A DNA stretch of 64,000 nt from Erysipelotrichaceae bacterium (GCA_017431825.1 JAFRKI010000009.1:1-64000); one strand, 5' to 3'; shown: positions 50,259-59,741, numbered from the stretch's first letter. Notes: generated by a model from the letters alone, not told the origin. Numbers and translations: made by a program.

Positions 50259-51356
50259 TGGAAACATATGAGATGAAACAGAGCCTAAACACTTCCTTAA
50301 AGAAGCTAAAAGATTTAGGCGACTCTCTTTGACTTAGCTGAATTAGGCAACAGGATCGAAGAACTGGAAAAGCTTCAGCAAGCTGAAGATTTTTGGAATG
50401 ATACCAAGAAAGCACAAAGCATCATCAGGGAAACCAACCTCGATAAGGAGCTTTTAAGCACTTATCAGAAGAATGAAAAGGCCCTGGAAGGTCTTCTGGA
50501 GACCCTGGATGAACTTACCAGGAATCCCGATCCCGAACTTCTGGAACTGGCTAATGAAGAGTATGAAGAAGTCAATAAGAGCTTTGAAGAATTTGAAATG
50601 AAAGTGCTCTTATCCAATGACTATGACCATGCCAATGCGATACTGGAGATCCATCCGGGAGCCGGCGGCACGGAATCCCAGGACTGGGCGGACATGCTGT
50701 TCAGGATGTATCAGCGCTATGCCCAGAAGAATGGCTACGGCTTTGAAGTCATCGACTATGAGGACGGTGATGAAGCCGGACTTAAATCCTGTTCGGTACT
50801 GATCAAGGGCGATCTGGCCTACGGCTATCTCAAAGGGGAAAACGGCGTACACAGACTGGTGCGTATCTCTCCTTTCGATGCCAATGCCCGAAGACACACG
50901 TCCTTCGCCTCGGTCGAAGTGACGCCGGAATTCAATGACGAGATCGATATCAGGATCGACGAAAAGGATCTTGAAATAGATACGATGCGCTCTTCCGGAG
51001 CCGGCGGTCAGCATATCAACAAGACCGATTCGGCCGTCAGGATCAAACACATCCCGACCGGCATCATCGCTTTCTCCCAGTCTGAAAGAAGTCAGATCCT
51101 CAACCGCGAGAAGTGCATGACGGTCCTGAAGTCCAAGCTCTATCAGAGAGCCATCGAAGAAAGAGAAGCTGAGAAAAGAGCCCTCAAAGGCGATCAGAAG
51201 AAGATCGAGTGGGGTTCTCAGATCAGATCCTACGTCTTCTGCCCGTATACGCTGGTCAAGGATCACCGAACCAATGAGGAAGAGGGGAACATCACCAAGG
51301 TCATGGACGGTGACATCTCCAAGTTCCTCTTTGCGTATCTCAAGAGCCAACTGTAA
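50258..51356 (+). CDS. prfB: Peptide chain release factor 2, with programmed +1 frameshift
   Basis: A 365-residue RF2 made from two frames. The first 24 codons run from ATG 50258 to CTT (50327-50329), followed by an in-frame UGA (50330-50332). Shifting +1 at CTT-TGA-C resumes at GAC (50331) and continues to TAA 51356 (LDLAELGNRIEELEKLQQ...). RF2 marks are the SPF-type tripeptide region (ISPFDANARRHTSFAS) and the catalytic GGQ in RSSGAGGQHINKTDSAVRI. RF2 reads UGA and UAA, and the shift site makes its level self-adjusting. The Shine-Dalgarno-like element before the slip codon is weak and distant. The protein lies next to secA as usual. Confidence 0.97.
50317..50333 (+). other. Programmed frameshift site of prfB
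   Basis: CTT-TGA-C slip site at 50327-50333. An AGG at 50317-50319 lies seven bases before the slip codon; the standard site has AGGGGG three bases before it, so stimulation here looks weak or different. Confidence 0.9.
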
Positions 51357-51372
51357 TCATCAACTGATATAA

Positions 51373-52596
51373 ATGTTTGAACAATACAAAGGATTAAGAA
51401 GGGAACTCTACGTCCTGTTTATCGGCAGGATCATGACCAATCTCGGTTCCATGATCTGGCCGATGCTGACGCTGATCCTTAATAAAAAAATAGGACTGAA
51501 TGCTTCACAGGTAGCCAGCTGTCTGCTGGTCTTTTCGCTGATATCCCTGCCGGTATCCCTGCTGGGAGGAAAGCTTACCGACAGGCTGAACAAGCGCAAC
51601 ATCATCGTCGTCTGTGACTCCGTGTCGGTCATCTGTTTTCTGATCTGCGGCTTTATTCCTATCAGTATGACATCCGTCATCCTCTTTGCGGTAGCGGGTC
51701 TTTTCCAGACCGTGGAGTGGCCGGCCTATGATGCCCTGATCGCCGACTTCACCTTGCCTAGCGACAGACAGAGAGCCTATTCCTTAAGCTATCTCGGTGC
51801 CAATCTGGGTCTGGTGCTCTCACCGACCATCGGCGGTCTTCTTTTCAACGATTATCTGAACGTTGCCTTCATCATCAACGGTCTGGCCATCTTCTTGAGC
51901 ACCTGTCTGATATTCTTTCTTATCAAGGATGTCAGCAGGGAAGAAAGCGAAGAAGACATCAATGAATATGAGAATGAACTGGATAACGATACCAATGCCC
52001 TTGGCTATATCTTCGGCAGCAGGGTGCTGGTGGTCTATCTTATAGCCCTGACTCTTTATCAGATCGTCTATTCTCCGTATTCGTTCCTGATGCCTCTGGA
52101 GATGGGCAATGCCTATGGAGATCAGGGATCGGTCCTTTTCGGTACCCTTAATTCCGTCAACTGTCTGACGGTCGTCCTGCTGACAGGCTTTCTGACCAGG
52201 GTGCTGAGCAGGGTCATGGAGACCGGGAAGCTGCTTATCGGCATTTCCAGCGTGCTTGCGGGCCTGATCATCTTCAGGGTTTTCCTGAATCATCCTGCGG
52301 CCATCTATATAGCCATAATCATCTTTACGGTCGGCGAGATAGTCACAGTGCTGGGATCTTCTCCTTTCATCTCCAAGAGGATACCGTCCAACTACCGCGG
52401 CAGGATCACCAGCATCATGAATGTTTTCACCAATGTGGCCATCTCGCTTTTCACCAAGGTCTTCGGTTTCGTCTATGACAGAAACGGTTCCCTGAGCGCC
52501 TGGATCCTGGCCTATGTCATAGGGATCCTGGGCATCATCGCCATCCTTTATCTGAAAGTGATCGACAGAAAGGATTATCCGGCTTTATACAAATAA
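51373..52596 (+). CDS. MFS-family transporter
   Basis: A 407-residue membrane protein with about twelve hydrophobic segments. The cytoplasmic loop after segment two reads LLGGKLTDRLNKRN, the MFS motif A form (GxLaDrxGrk). Segments five and eleven (SLSYLGANLGLVLSPTIGG) suit a drug or metabolite exporter. The start lies 17 bases after prfB without a convincing Shine-Dalgarno sequence, so it may depend on readthrough from prfB. The substrate is unknown. Confidence 0.88.
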   Translation: MFEQYKGLRRELYVLFIGRIMTNLGSMIWPMLTLILNKKIGLNASQVASCLLVFSLISLPVSLLGGKLTDRLNKRNIIVVCDSVSVICFLICGFIPISMTSVILFAVAGLFQTVEWPAYDALIADFTLPSDRQRAYSLSYLGANLGLVLSPTIGGLLFNDYLNVAFIINGLAIFLSTCLIFFLIKDVSREESEEDINEYENELDNDTNALGYIFGSRVLVVYLIALTLYQIVYSPYSFLMPLEMGNAYGDQGSVLFGTLNSVNCLTVVLLTGFLTRVLSRVMETGKLLIGISSVLAGLIIFRVFLNHPAAIYIAIIIFTVGEIVTVLGSSPFISKRIPSNYRGRITSIMNVFTNVAISLFTKVFGFVYDRNGSLSAWILAYVIGILGIIAILYLKVIDRKDYPALYK

Positions 52597-52627
52597 AGCG
52601 TCTTTTCTTCATTCCTTTATAAACACG

Positions 52628-52656
52628 GCATTTCCTATTGAAATGCTTTTTATTTT
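52628..52656 (+). terminator. Terminator after the MFS gene
   Basis: GCATTTC pairs with GAAATGC across a CTATT loop; TTTTTATTTT follows. Confidence 0.8.
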
Positions 52657-52686
52657 GATTATAATTATATTGTGACTTAACTATTT

Positions 52687-52703
52687 GTTTAGTAATACTA
52701 AAC
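52687..52703 (+). promoter_or_regulatory. Palindromic operator of the PuuR-like regulator and pot operon
   Basis: GTTTAGTAATACTAAAC, a perfect 17-bp palindrome centred on one A. It sits downstream of TATAAT (52660-52665) and just before the GGAAAGGAG ribosome site, where a bound repressor would block transcription. Confidence 0.65.
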
Positions 52704-52718
52704 TGGAAAGGAGACGGT

Positions 52719-53258
52719 ATGGACATCGGCAAGAGACTTAAAAGCATCAGGACCAGAAACGGTCTGACCCTGGAAGAACTCGCTTCCAGATCGGAACTGT
52801 CCAAGGGTTTCTTATCGCAGCTTGAAAACAATATCACTTCTCCCAGCATCAGTACTTTAGAGGACATTACGGAAGTACTGGGCGTCAGTTTAGAGGCCTT
52901 CTTCAAGGAGGACAAGGAAGAACAGATCAGGTTCAATGAAGATGACTACTTCGTGGATGAAAAGGATAAGTCGTCGATAACCTGGCTGGTCCCGAGTGCC
53001 CAGAAGAACGAGATGGAGCCGATACTGCTGGAGCTTTCCGAAGGCGGAGAATCGAACATTATCGATCCGCACGAGGGCGAAGAGTTCGGTTACGTCCTGC
53101 AGGGCCGGATCGAACTGGTGGATCTGGACAACGACCGTTCGACCACCATCAAGAAGTATGAGACGTTTTACCTAAAGGGTGAACATCGACATAAACTGGT
53201 GAATAATTCCAGACAGAACGCTGAACTGATCTGGATCATTACACCGCCATTATTTTAG
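52719..53258 (+). CDS. XRE-cupin transcriptional regulator (PuuR-like) of the pot operon
   Basis: A 179-residue regulator: helix-turn-helix at 1-65 ([20 protein letters not shown]) and a C-terminal cupin domain (about 105-179, [20 protein letters not shown] then [16 protein letters not shown]). This architecture is shared by PuuR and related sensors of small molecules. It starts the operon with potABCD, 11 bases before potA, so a polyamine is the likely effector; this is inference from context. A 17-bp palindrome lies between its promoter and start. Confidence 0.88.
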   Translation: MDIGKRLKSIRTRNGLTLEELASRSELSKGFLSQLENNITSPSISTLEDITEVLGVSLEAFFKEDKEEQIRFNEDDYFVDEKDKSSITWLVPSAQKNEMEPILLELSEGGESNIIDPHEGEEFGYVLQGRIELVDLDNDRSTTIKKYETFYLKGEHRHKLVNNSRQNAELIWIITPPLF

Positions 53259-53269
53259 GGGGAACAAAG

Positions 53270-54841
53270 ATGAACAAACTTATCGAATTCAGAAACATCG
53301 TCAAGAACTTTGACGGACAGACCGTTCTCAAGGGCATCAACCTGGATATCTATGAGAACGAGTTCGTGACCCTGCTGGGACCTTCCGGCTGCGGCAAGAC
53401 CACCTTATTAAGGATACTGGGCGGTTTCCTCGATCAGGATGAAGGAGAAGTCATCTTCAACGGCGAAGAGATCTCCAAGACTCCTGCCTACCTGAGACCG
53501 ATCAACACCGTATTCCAGAAGTATGCCTTATTCCCGCATCTCAACGTCTATGAAAACGTTGCCTTCGGCTTAAGGATCAAGAAGATGTCTAACGACCTCA
53601 TCGAACCGCGAGTCAACAGGATGCTGGAACTGGTCGGACTGGACGGCTATCAGAAGAAAGACGTTACCTTGCTTTCAGGCGGCCAGCAGCAGCGTGTAGC
53701 CATCGCCAGAGCGCTGGTCAACGAACCGGACGTCCTACTGCTGGATGAGCCTTTAAGCGCCCTTGATGCCAAGCTCCGTAAGGAGATGCAGCAGGAACTC
53801 AAGCGGATCCAGAAGGAAGTCGGCATCACCTTCATCTTTGTAACCCACGACCAGGAAGAAGCCCTGACCATGTCCGATAAGATCGTCGTCATGAAGGACG
53901 GCAACATCGAACAGATCGGCACTCCTACCGAGATCTACAACGAGCCTGCCAACAGATATGTCGCCCGCTTCATCGGCGAATCCAATATCGTTGACGGCAT
54001 CATGAAAAAGGACTATCTCGTCAATTTCGATGACAGGGATTTCGAATGTGTCGATTATGACTTCAAGCCTAACGAGCCGGTCGATGTCGTCATCAGACCG
54101 GAAGACATCGAGATCGTCAAGAAGAATACCGGCAAGCTCAACGGCCAGGTCATCTCCGTTCTGTTCAAGGGTGTTCATTATGAAGTCATCGTTGAAACCA
54201 AGAAGGGTGCTTCCAAGACCATCGTTCTCCATGTGCTGGAAGACAAGGACGAATTCAATGAAGCCGCCAACGAGAAGATGCATGCTTCCGAGTTCTCCAT
54301 GGATATCGAAGACGTCGATGATCTCAACAACGCCGACATCATCGCCCGTGCCAATGCGCAGGCCTGGGATGCCGACAGCGAAGAAGACATCTCCATTACC
54401 GATGTCGTCTATGACGTGAAAAACGAGGTAGGAAGATATCCGGTCACCTTCAAGACCGATAAGGGCACTTCCATCACCACCTATATCAATGTCGTGAACC
54501 CGAGAGTCAATACCGACAAGAAAGAGAACATCGGTATCCAGGCTTTCGATGTGTATAAATCAGTAGATGAGATCAAGGAATCGATGGCCATCAGTGTCGA
54601 CCTTAAGACCTGGGCCGATGCCTATGCCTGGGATCTCGATGATGAATCACAGGTCGAGATCGACGATGTCCGTTATGACTTTGAACCGATGGAGATCGTT
54701 CCGGGCGACTATAAGGTAAGTTTCGTTACCGAAGGCCGCACCTACAAGATCCATACCACTTCCAACCAGAAGGAAGGAAGCCTGATCGCCATTGACTTCG
54801 GACCTGACGATATCCATGTCATGAGAAAGGGCATCGAATAA
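53270..54841 (+). CDS. potA: Spermidine/putrescine importer ATPase with an unusual C-terminal insertion
   Basis: A 523-residue ATPase; PotA is usually 350-385. Walker A is [14 protein letters not shown], the signature [15 protein letters not shown], Walker [13 protein letters not shown], and [12 protein letters not shown] is the Q loop. The TOBE domain starts near 270 ([13 protein letters not shown]), but its last strand ([20 protein letters not shown]) comes only at the very end. Between lie about 175 extra residues forming two related units that share A-x-AWD, DV-x-YD and G-x-Y-x-V-(T/S)F, resembling Ig-like repeats usually found in surface proteins. PotA powers PotBC. The gene overlaps potB by one base. 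The substrate class follows from operon order and the PotD homologue. Confidence 0.9.
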   Translation: MNKLIEFRNIVKNFDGQTVLKGINLDIYENEFVTLLGPSGCGKTTLLRILGGFLDQDEGEVIFNGEEISKTPAYLRPINTVFQKYALFPHLNVYENVAFGLRIKKMSNDLIEPRVNRMLELVGLDGYQKKDVTLLSGGQQQRVAIARALVNEPDVLLLDEPLSALDAKLRKEMQQELKRIQKEVGITFIFVTHDQEEALTMSDKIVVMKDGNIEQIGTPTEIYNEPANRYVARFIGESNIVDGIMKKDYLVNFDDRDFECVDYDFKPNEPVDVVIRPEDIEIVKKNTGKLNGQVISVLFKGVHYEVIVETKKGASKTIVLHVLEDKDEFNEAANEKMHASEFSMDIEDVDDLNNADIIARANAQAWDADSEEDISITDVVYDVKNEVGRYPVTFKTDKGTSITTYINVVNPRVNTDKKENIGIQAFDVYKSVDEIKESMAISVDLKTWADAYAWDLDDESQVEIDDVRYDFEPMEIVPGDYKVSFVTEGRTYKIHTTSNQKEGSLIAIDFGPDDIHVMRKGIE

Positions 54842-55620
54842 TGAAGAGTTTCAGAAGACTTGTATATCCGTATATGGTATGGGCAGCCCTGCTGATCGTG
54901 GCGCCGATGCTCATCATCGTGCTCTATGCCTTTACCGTAGGCGGAAATGACGTCGTACCGTTCAGAGTATCGCTGGAAAACTTCGTCAGGTTCTTTTCCG
55001 ATTCGATCTTTATCGGTGTCCTGTGGCGCAGCATCAAGCTGGCCATCGTAACGACGATCGTCTGCATCCTCATCGGCTATCCGGCTGCCTACTTCATTGC
55101 GAAGCTCGAAGGCAATTCCCAGGCCGTCATGGTCCTGCTGATAACAGCGCCGCAGCTGATCAACATGCTGGTTAGGACCTATGCCTGGAGAGGCATACTG
55201 CTCAACACTTCCTTCCCGGCAGAAGTAAAGGTCTATATCGGCATGATCTACAACTTCCTGCCGTTTATGATCCTGCAGATCTACACTTCACTGGCCAAGA
55301 TGGACAAGTCGCTGATCACGGCTGCCAATGACCTTGGCTGTGATAACCGGAAGGCTTTCATGAAGGTCACTTTACCGCTGAGCGTTCCGGGCATCATCTC
55401 CGGTGTAACTCTGGTATTCCTGCCGGCCGTAAGCTCATTCTTCATTCCTAAGCTCCTGGGCGGCGGATCGTTCCTGCTGGTAGGTAATCTCATCGAAAAC
55501 TACTTCGTTACTACCGGTGACTGGAACTTCGGTGCAGCCGTCAGCTTAATAATGACCGTCATCATCCTGATAAGCATGTATTTCACCAGGAAACTGGATT
55601 ACGATAAGGAGGCCAGATAA
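54841..55620 (+). CDS. potB: Spermidine/putrescine importer permease B
   Basis: A 259-residue permease with six membrane segments, beginning FRRLVYPYMVWAALLIVAPM. The EAA loop is TAANDLGCDNRKAFMKVTLP-LSVPG. It overlaps potA and potC by one base each (TAATG). PotB and PotC form the channel; FIPKLLGGGSFLLVGNLIEN is typical of PotB. Confidence 0.94.
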   Translation: MKSFRRLVYPYMVWAALLIVAPMLIIVLYAFTVGGNDVVPFRVSLENFVRFFSDSIFIGVLWRSIKLAIVTTIVCILIGYPAAYFIAKLEGNSQAVMVLLITAPQLINMLVRTYAWRGILLNTSFPAEVKVYIGMIYNFLPFMILQIYTSLAKMDKSLITAANDLGCDNRKAFMKVTLPLSVPGIISGVTLVFLPAVSSFFIPKLLGGGSFLLVGNLIENYFVTTGDWNFGAAVSLIMTVIILISMYFTRKLDYDKEAR

Positions 55621-56417
55621 TGAAAAAGAAATTCGATTATAAGAAACTGTATCTGGCTCTGATCCTGTTCTTCTTCTATGCCCCGATCATCTACGTGATC
55701 GTGTTCTCTTTCAATGATTCAAGATCACTGACCAACCTTACCGGTTTCTCGATCAGATGGTATGAAAAGATGTTCAGGTCCAGAAGCATGATGGAATCGG
55801 TATACTATTCCGTGCTGATCGCTGTGATCGCCACGGCCGTATCAACGGTAGTGGGCACCATCGCTTCCATCGGTCTGAGCAAGTCCAGAAGAGTCGTCAG
55901 AGAAGTAGTCACCCAGGTCAACAACCTGCCGATGCTGAACCCGGATATCGTTACAGCCATCGGACTGATGTTGTTCTTCTCGACCCTGAGCATTCCAACC
56001 GGTTTCGGTACGCTGCTTCTGGCGCATATCATGTTCTGTATCCCTTATGTCATGCTTTCGGTCACTCCGAAGCTCAGACAGCTCGATGACAATCTGGCTG
56101 AAGCGGCTCTGGATCTGGGCTGTACGCCTTTCCAGGCTCTCTGGAAGGTCATCATCCCGCAGATCAAGGAAGGCATCATCTCCGGAGCACTCGTAGCCTT
56201 TACGATGTCCTTCGATGACTTCGTTATATCCTACTTTACGACAGGCCCGGGCATCAACAACATCTCCACTTACGTCTATTCCACCAGTAAGAGGATCAAT
56301 CCGAGCATCAATGCCCTGAGTACCCTGATCGTCATTGCGATCACGCTGATACTGATCGTCATGAACGTCATTCCGATGATCAAGCAAAGGAGGAAGAGAA
56401 ATGAAGAAATTATGTAG
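55620..56417 (+). CDS. potC: Spermidine/putrescine importer permease C
   Basis: A 265-residue permease. The first membrane segment ends FFYAPIIYVIVFSFNDSRS, as in PotC; the EAA loop is EAALDLGCTPFQALWKVIIP, and MSFDDFVISYFTTGPGINNI is a PotC mark. It overlaps potD by 17 bases, and the AGGAGG ribosome site of potD lies within its last codons. Confidence 0.94.
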   Translation: MKKKFDYKKLYLALILFFFYAPIIYVIVFSFNDSRSLTNLTGFSIRWYEKMFRSRSMMESVYYSVLIAVIATAVSTVVGTIASIGLSKSRRVVREVVTQVNNLPMLNPDIVTAIGLMLFFSTLSIPTGFGTLLLAHIMFCIPYVMLSVTPKLRQLDDNLAEAALDLGCTPFQALWKVIIPQIKEGIISGALVAFTMSFDDFVISYFTTGPGINNISTYVYSTSKRINPSINALSTLIVIAITLILIVMNVIPMIKQRRKRNEEIM

Positions 56418-57447
56418 CATCCTGCTGGCATTAGTGCTTTTGAGCGGCTGCTTCTCCGTCAACTATGATAACGGCGAACTCAATATCTTCATGCCGGGTG
56501 AATACATCTCCGATGAAGTGATCGAACAGTTTGAATTCGAATACGGCATCAAGGTCAAGCTTACGCTCTTTGACTCCAATGAAGCCATGTATACCAAGCT
56601 GATGACCGGAACTTCCTATGACATCATCATTCCAAGCGACTACATGATCGAAAGACTGATCGATGAGGAAATGGTCCAGAAGCTGGACAAGTCGAAACTG
56701 ACCTGCCTGGATTATCTCTATGAAGGGGTCCTCAACATGGATTACGATCCTAATAACGACTACTCCGTCCCTTACTTCTGGGGCAATGCCGGTATCGTCT
56801 ATGATCCGAGCATCGTCGACACAGAAGACGTGGAATCACAAGGGTGGGCAGTTCTTCAGAACACCAAATACAAAGGCCAGATCTACATGTATGATTCCAT
56901 CAGGGATATCTTCATGGTAGCCTTCAAGTCTCTCGGTTATTCCATGAATACCAATGATGAACAGGAGATCGAGGAAGCCTACCAGTGGCTTCTGCAGGTA
57001 GCCAGGACCATGGATCCGGCTTATGCCACCGATGAATGCATCGACGGTCTTACCTACGGTGAAAAGGCCATGGGCTTCATGTATTCAGGCGATGCGGCTT
57101 ATATCCTGAGCGAGAACGAGGATATGGCCTTCTTCGTACCGGATGAGGGCACCAACTACTTCGTGGATGCCATGGTCATCCAGAAGGGCGCCAAGAACGT
57201 CGACAACGCCTATGCCTTCATCAACTTCATAACCGATTATGATGCAGCCTTTGAAAACAGCGCCTATGTCGGTTACTGTTCCGTCAATAAGGAAGTCCTG
57301 CATGACATCACTCTGCCGGACGGCGATTTCTATGAGAATGACGCCTATATCCCAAGAGACATGACGGAGCTCGATGAGACTTTCCATAACAATGAAAAAC
57401 TTCTTAAGAAAATATCCGAACTTTGGGATAAAGTAAAGATACAATAG
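56401..57447 (+). CDS. potD: Spermidine/putrescine-binding lipoprotein
   Basis: A 348-residue binding protein. The signal ends with the lipobox LLSGC, followed by FSVNYDNGELNIFMPGEYIS. PotD-type marks include YDIIIPSDYMIERLIDEEMV, VPYFWGNAGIVYDPS and AYILSENEDMAFFVPDEGTN-YFVDAMVI, with aromatic and acidic residues of the polyamine pocket. It is the last pot gene; a PAP2 phosphatase gene follows 13 bases later. The N-terminal region reads 'MPGEYIS' where spermidine-binding relatives have a W/Y-rich loop, so preference between putrescine and spermidine is open. Confidence 0.93.
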   Translation: MKKLCSILLALVLLSGCFSVNYDNGELNIFMPGEYISDEVIEQFEFEYGIKVKLTLFDSNEAMYTKLMTGTSYDIIIPSDYMIERLIDEEMVQKLDKSKLTCLDYLYEGVLNMDYDPNNDYSVPYFWGNAGIVYDPSIVDTEDVESQGWAVLQNTKYKGQIYMYDSIRDIFMVAFKSLGYSMNTNDEQEIEEAYQWLLQVARTMDPAYATDECIDGLTYGEKAMGFMYSGDAAYILSENEDMAFFVPDEGTNYFVDAMVIQKGAKNVDNAYAFINFITDYDAAFENSAYVGYCSVNKEVLHDITLPDGDFYENDAYIPRDMTELDETFHNNEKLLKKISELWDKVKIQ

Positions 57448-57460
57448 TAAAGGGGTACTT

Positions 57461-58096
57461 ATGGCTGTTTGGTTAAATACATTTTTTGCGGATTTTGATT
57501 ATAAGATACTGGAATTCTTCCATAATCTGATGATGAGCTACGGAAGCATCCTTGAACCGGTATGCAAGGTCCTTGACGTTATCGGCGATATTCCGTTCCT
57601 GCTGATAGGCTGGCTGGGCTTTATCCTCTTCTTCGTCCTGAAAGACAAGAAGTGCGGCATGATGATGTGCGGATCGATCATTATCGGTGCGATCCTGGTG
57701 ACCTTCGTGCTGAAGATCCTGATCTACAGAGCCCGTCCTTACTTAAGCGAAGTGGCTGTCTATAAACAGTGGTGGGATACCCTTGGTCTGAAAGCGGACT
57801 GGGATACATCTTTCCCGAGCGGCCATTCCTGTGCCGCCATGGCCGGCTGTCTGGCTTACTATGCCTGTTCAGACCGCAGGTTCCCGAAGATCCTGGTCTT
57901 CCTTTATCCGCTGATCATGGGCATATCCAGGATCTGCCTGGTAGTCCACTATCCAAGTGACGTAATGGCAGGATATCTTGTTGGTGCCATCTCGACACTG
58001 ATCTGTGTTCCGTTTGTGATGCTGTTCTATAAGCTGTTCAAGAAATATCCTCAGTTCCCGCTGTCAAAGTTCGTCTTAACGGGAAAATGGAAATAA
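57461..58096 (+). CDS. PAP2-family membrane phosphatase
   Basis: A 211-residue membrane phosphatase. The three motifs are KILIYRARPY (KxxxxxxRP), FPSGHSCAA (PSGH) and SRICLVVHYPSDVMAG (SRxxxxxHxxxD), all complete. Relatives remove phosphate from lipid phosphates such as undecaprenyl pyrophosphate or phosphatidylglycerol phosphate. The gene follows potD with an AAAGGGG site and shares the operon's terminator; no functional tie with polyamine uptake is evident. Confidence 0.9.
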   Translation: MAVWLNTFFADFDYKILEFFHNLMMSYGSILEPVCKVLDVIGDIPFLLIGWLGFILFFVLKDKKCGMMMCGSIIIGAILVTFVLKILIYRARPYLSEVAVYKQWWDTLGLKADWDTSFPSGHSCAAMAGCLAYYACSDRRFPKILVFLYPLIMGISRICLVVHYPSDVMAGYLVGAISTLICVPFVMLFYKLFKKYPQFPLSKFVLTGKWK

Positions 58097-58099
58097 AGA

Positions 58100-58126
58100 A
58101 AACGCTGTATCGACAGCGTTTTTTCT
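58100..58126. terminator. Bidirectional terminator between the pot operon and tRNA-Leu(GAG)
   Basis: AACGCTG pairs with CAGCGTT across TATCGA, with A-rich sequence left and T6 right; the tRNA is transcribed towards it. Confidence 0.8.
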
Positions 58127-58131
58127 TTTAA

Positions 58132-58216
58132 TGGTGCACCAGACGAGACTTGAACTCGTACGGGAAATCCCACACGCCCCTCAAACGTGCGCGTATACCA
58201 AGTCCGCCACTGGTGC
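58132..58216 (-). tRNA. tRNA-Leu (anticodon GAG)
   Basis: On the minus strand: acceptor GCACCAG/CTGGTGC with encoded ACCA, D arm GGCGGACTTGGTATACGC, anticodon stem CACGT/GCGTG with loop TTGAGGG (anticodon GAG, reading CUC and CUU), a long class II variable arm (GGGATTTCCC) and T arm ACGAG-TTCAAGT-CTCGT. The acceptor and D arm resemble the second tRNA-Leu at 61316. Confidence 0.93.
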
Positions 58217-58281
58217 GTCTTTAACTATTATAGAATAAATTTGGAGATTTTTGTAAAATATTGATGGAATAGGAGAAAAAA

Positions 58282-59220
58282 ATGACATCATTTAAAGATT
58301 TGCGAATCGTAGATAACTTTTATCAGACATCGGCCTTTTTTCCGATGCCGACAGTCTGCATATCGACTGTAAACCCTGACGGATCCCTGAATATCGGATC
58401 CTATTCACTGGTTTTCCCTTATTACATTGCCGGTAAGGAAAGATATGCGATGCTGCTGGAGTGCAGAAACACGTCCAATACCTGCGGCAATATCCTGAGG
58501 ACCCACAAGTGCGCCCTGAACTTCATTCCTGATGATAAAAAGTTCTTCAAGGAAGCCGTAAGACTGGGTTTCCCGGGACCAAGCGAGGAAAAGATGAAAG
58601 AGAAGCTCCTTTTCAGGATGGAAGACGGACAGGCCGATCCGGCAGACAAGAACCGTCCGCAGGTCATAGCCGATGCTTTCCAGGTCTTCGAATGCACCTG
58701 GGACTCTTCTCTGGAGAATGCCGATAAATTCAAAGCCGAAGATATCGATGACGGTCATCCGGGCCCTTATAACGATTTCAACGGTATCACTTCCAAGTAC
58801 GGTGCTCACTTCATCCTGAAGATCGACAAGATCCTGATGAAGGAAGAATACTACAACGCCATCGTCAACGGCGTCAATAAGAACAACTTCCCGAACGTAC
58901 CGGTAGACTACGGTTACCGCGATTCCACCAACTTCTGGTATACCCGATTCCCGAGCTTTACCAAGCCGATCGCCGAACCGATCCCGGCTCCTAAGGAAGT
59001 GGATCTGGCATCGATCAAGTATGCCGCCAACAGATGTGACGACACCATCAAGTTTACCGACGAAGCCCTGATGAACTTCGTTAAGGTCCCTAGACCTTTC
59101 CTGAAGACCGTCCTTAACGGCTGTATAGCCTGGGCTAAAGAGAATAACGTAACGCTCATCACCGATGAACATGTCAAGATAATCAACGATAAGCGCAAAC
59201 AGGAAAAAGAAAAGAGGTAG
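58282..59220 (+). CDS. Flavin reductase-like protein with C-terminal PCP_red-like domain
   Basis: A 312-residue protein. Residues ~15-215 resemble an FMN-binding split barrel: FPMPTVCISTVNPDGSLNIG, LECRNTSNTCGNILRTHKCA and FGFPGP-like VRLGFPGPSEE. The last ~60 residues (WAKENNVTLITDEHVKIIND, preceded by EALMNFVKVPRPFLKTVLNG) resemble the small PCP_red domain seen at the end of protochlorophyllide reductase subunits and other redox proteins. A flavodoxin gene begins two bases after its stop, so the pair may pass electrons. The reaction is unknown. The ribosome site is AGGAG, with a TAAAAT box upstream. Confidence 0.75.
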   Translation: MTSFKDLRIVDNFYQTSAFFPMPTVCISTVNPDGSLNIGSYSLVFPYYIAGKERYAMLLECRNTSNTCGNILRTHKCALNFIPDDKKFFKEAVRLGFPGPSEEKMKEKLLFRMEDGQADPADKNRPQVIADAFQVFECTWDSSLENADKFKAEDIDDGHPGPYNDFNGITSKYGAHFILKIDKILMKEEYYNAIVNGVNKNNFPNVPVDYGYRDSTNFWYTRFPSFTKPIAEPIPAPKEVDLASIKYAANRCDDTIKFTDEALMNFVKVPRPFLKTVLNGCIAWAKENNVTLITDEHVKIINDKRKQEKEKR

Positions 59221-59221
59221 A

Positions 59222-59695
59222 ATGTCAAAGGTCTTAGTAACTTATTTCTCGACCAGCGGCGTAACGAAGAAAGTCGCAGAAAGACTTGCGGAAGCCGTAA
59301 GCGGCGATCTCTTTGAGATAGTGCCGGAACAGCCTTATACCAAAGCCGACCTCAACTGGATGGATAAGAAGAGCCGCAGCACTCTGGAGATGAATGACAG
59401 AAGCAGCCGCCCGGCCATCGCAGCAAAGGTCGAAGACATGGAAACTTATGATACGGTATTCGTAGGTTTTCCTGTCTGGTGGTACAGAGAGCCGTCCATC
59501 ATCGATACCTTCATGGAGTCATATGACTTCAAAGGAAAGAAGGTCATCCCGTTCGCAACATCGGGAGGTTCGGGACTGGGAGAGACAAAAGAGAATCTCA
59601 AGACTCTGGCACCGGATGCGGACGTGCTGGAAGGAAGGCGTTTCTCAGCACGTGTCAAAGCCGAAGAACTGAAGGCCTGGGCTGAAAGCTTATAA
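59222..59695 (+). CDS. Flavodoxin
   Basis: A 157-residue flavodoxin fold. The phosphate loop is TYFSTSGVTKKVA, and the flavin-side loops are VGFPVWWYREPSII and FATSGGSGLGETKENL. The form TYFSxSGxT is that of flavodoxin-4-like proteins. It is coupled to the flavin reductase-like gene upstream (stop TAG, then ATG two bases on). It probably serves as an electron carrier or quinone/NADPH-type oxidoreductase in the cytosol. Confidence 0.9.
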   Translation: MSKVLVTYFSTSGVTKKVAERLAEAVSGDLFEIVPEQPYTKADLNWMDKKSRSTLEMNDRSSRPAIAAKVEDMETYDTVFVGFPVWWYREPSIIDTFMESYDFKGKKVIPFATSGGSGLGETKENLKTLAPDADVLEGRRFSARVKAEELKAWAESL

Positions 59696-59728
59696 AAACG
59701 GATCTAAAGCAGATCCGTTTTTTTTTAC
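59696..59728 (+). terminator. Terminator after flavodoxin
   Basis: ACGGATC pairs with GATCCGT across TAAAGCA; a T9 run follows. Confidence 0.85.
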
Positions 59729-59741
59729 TTCTTGCAGCAGC

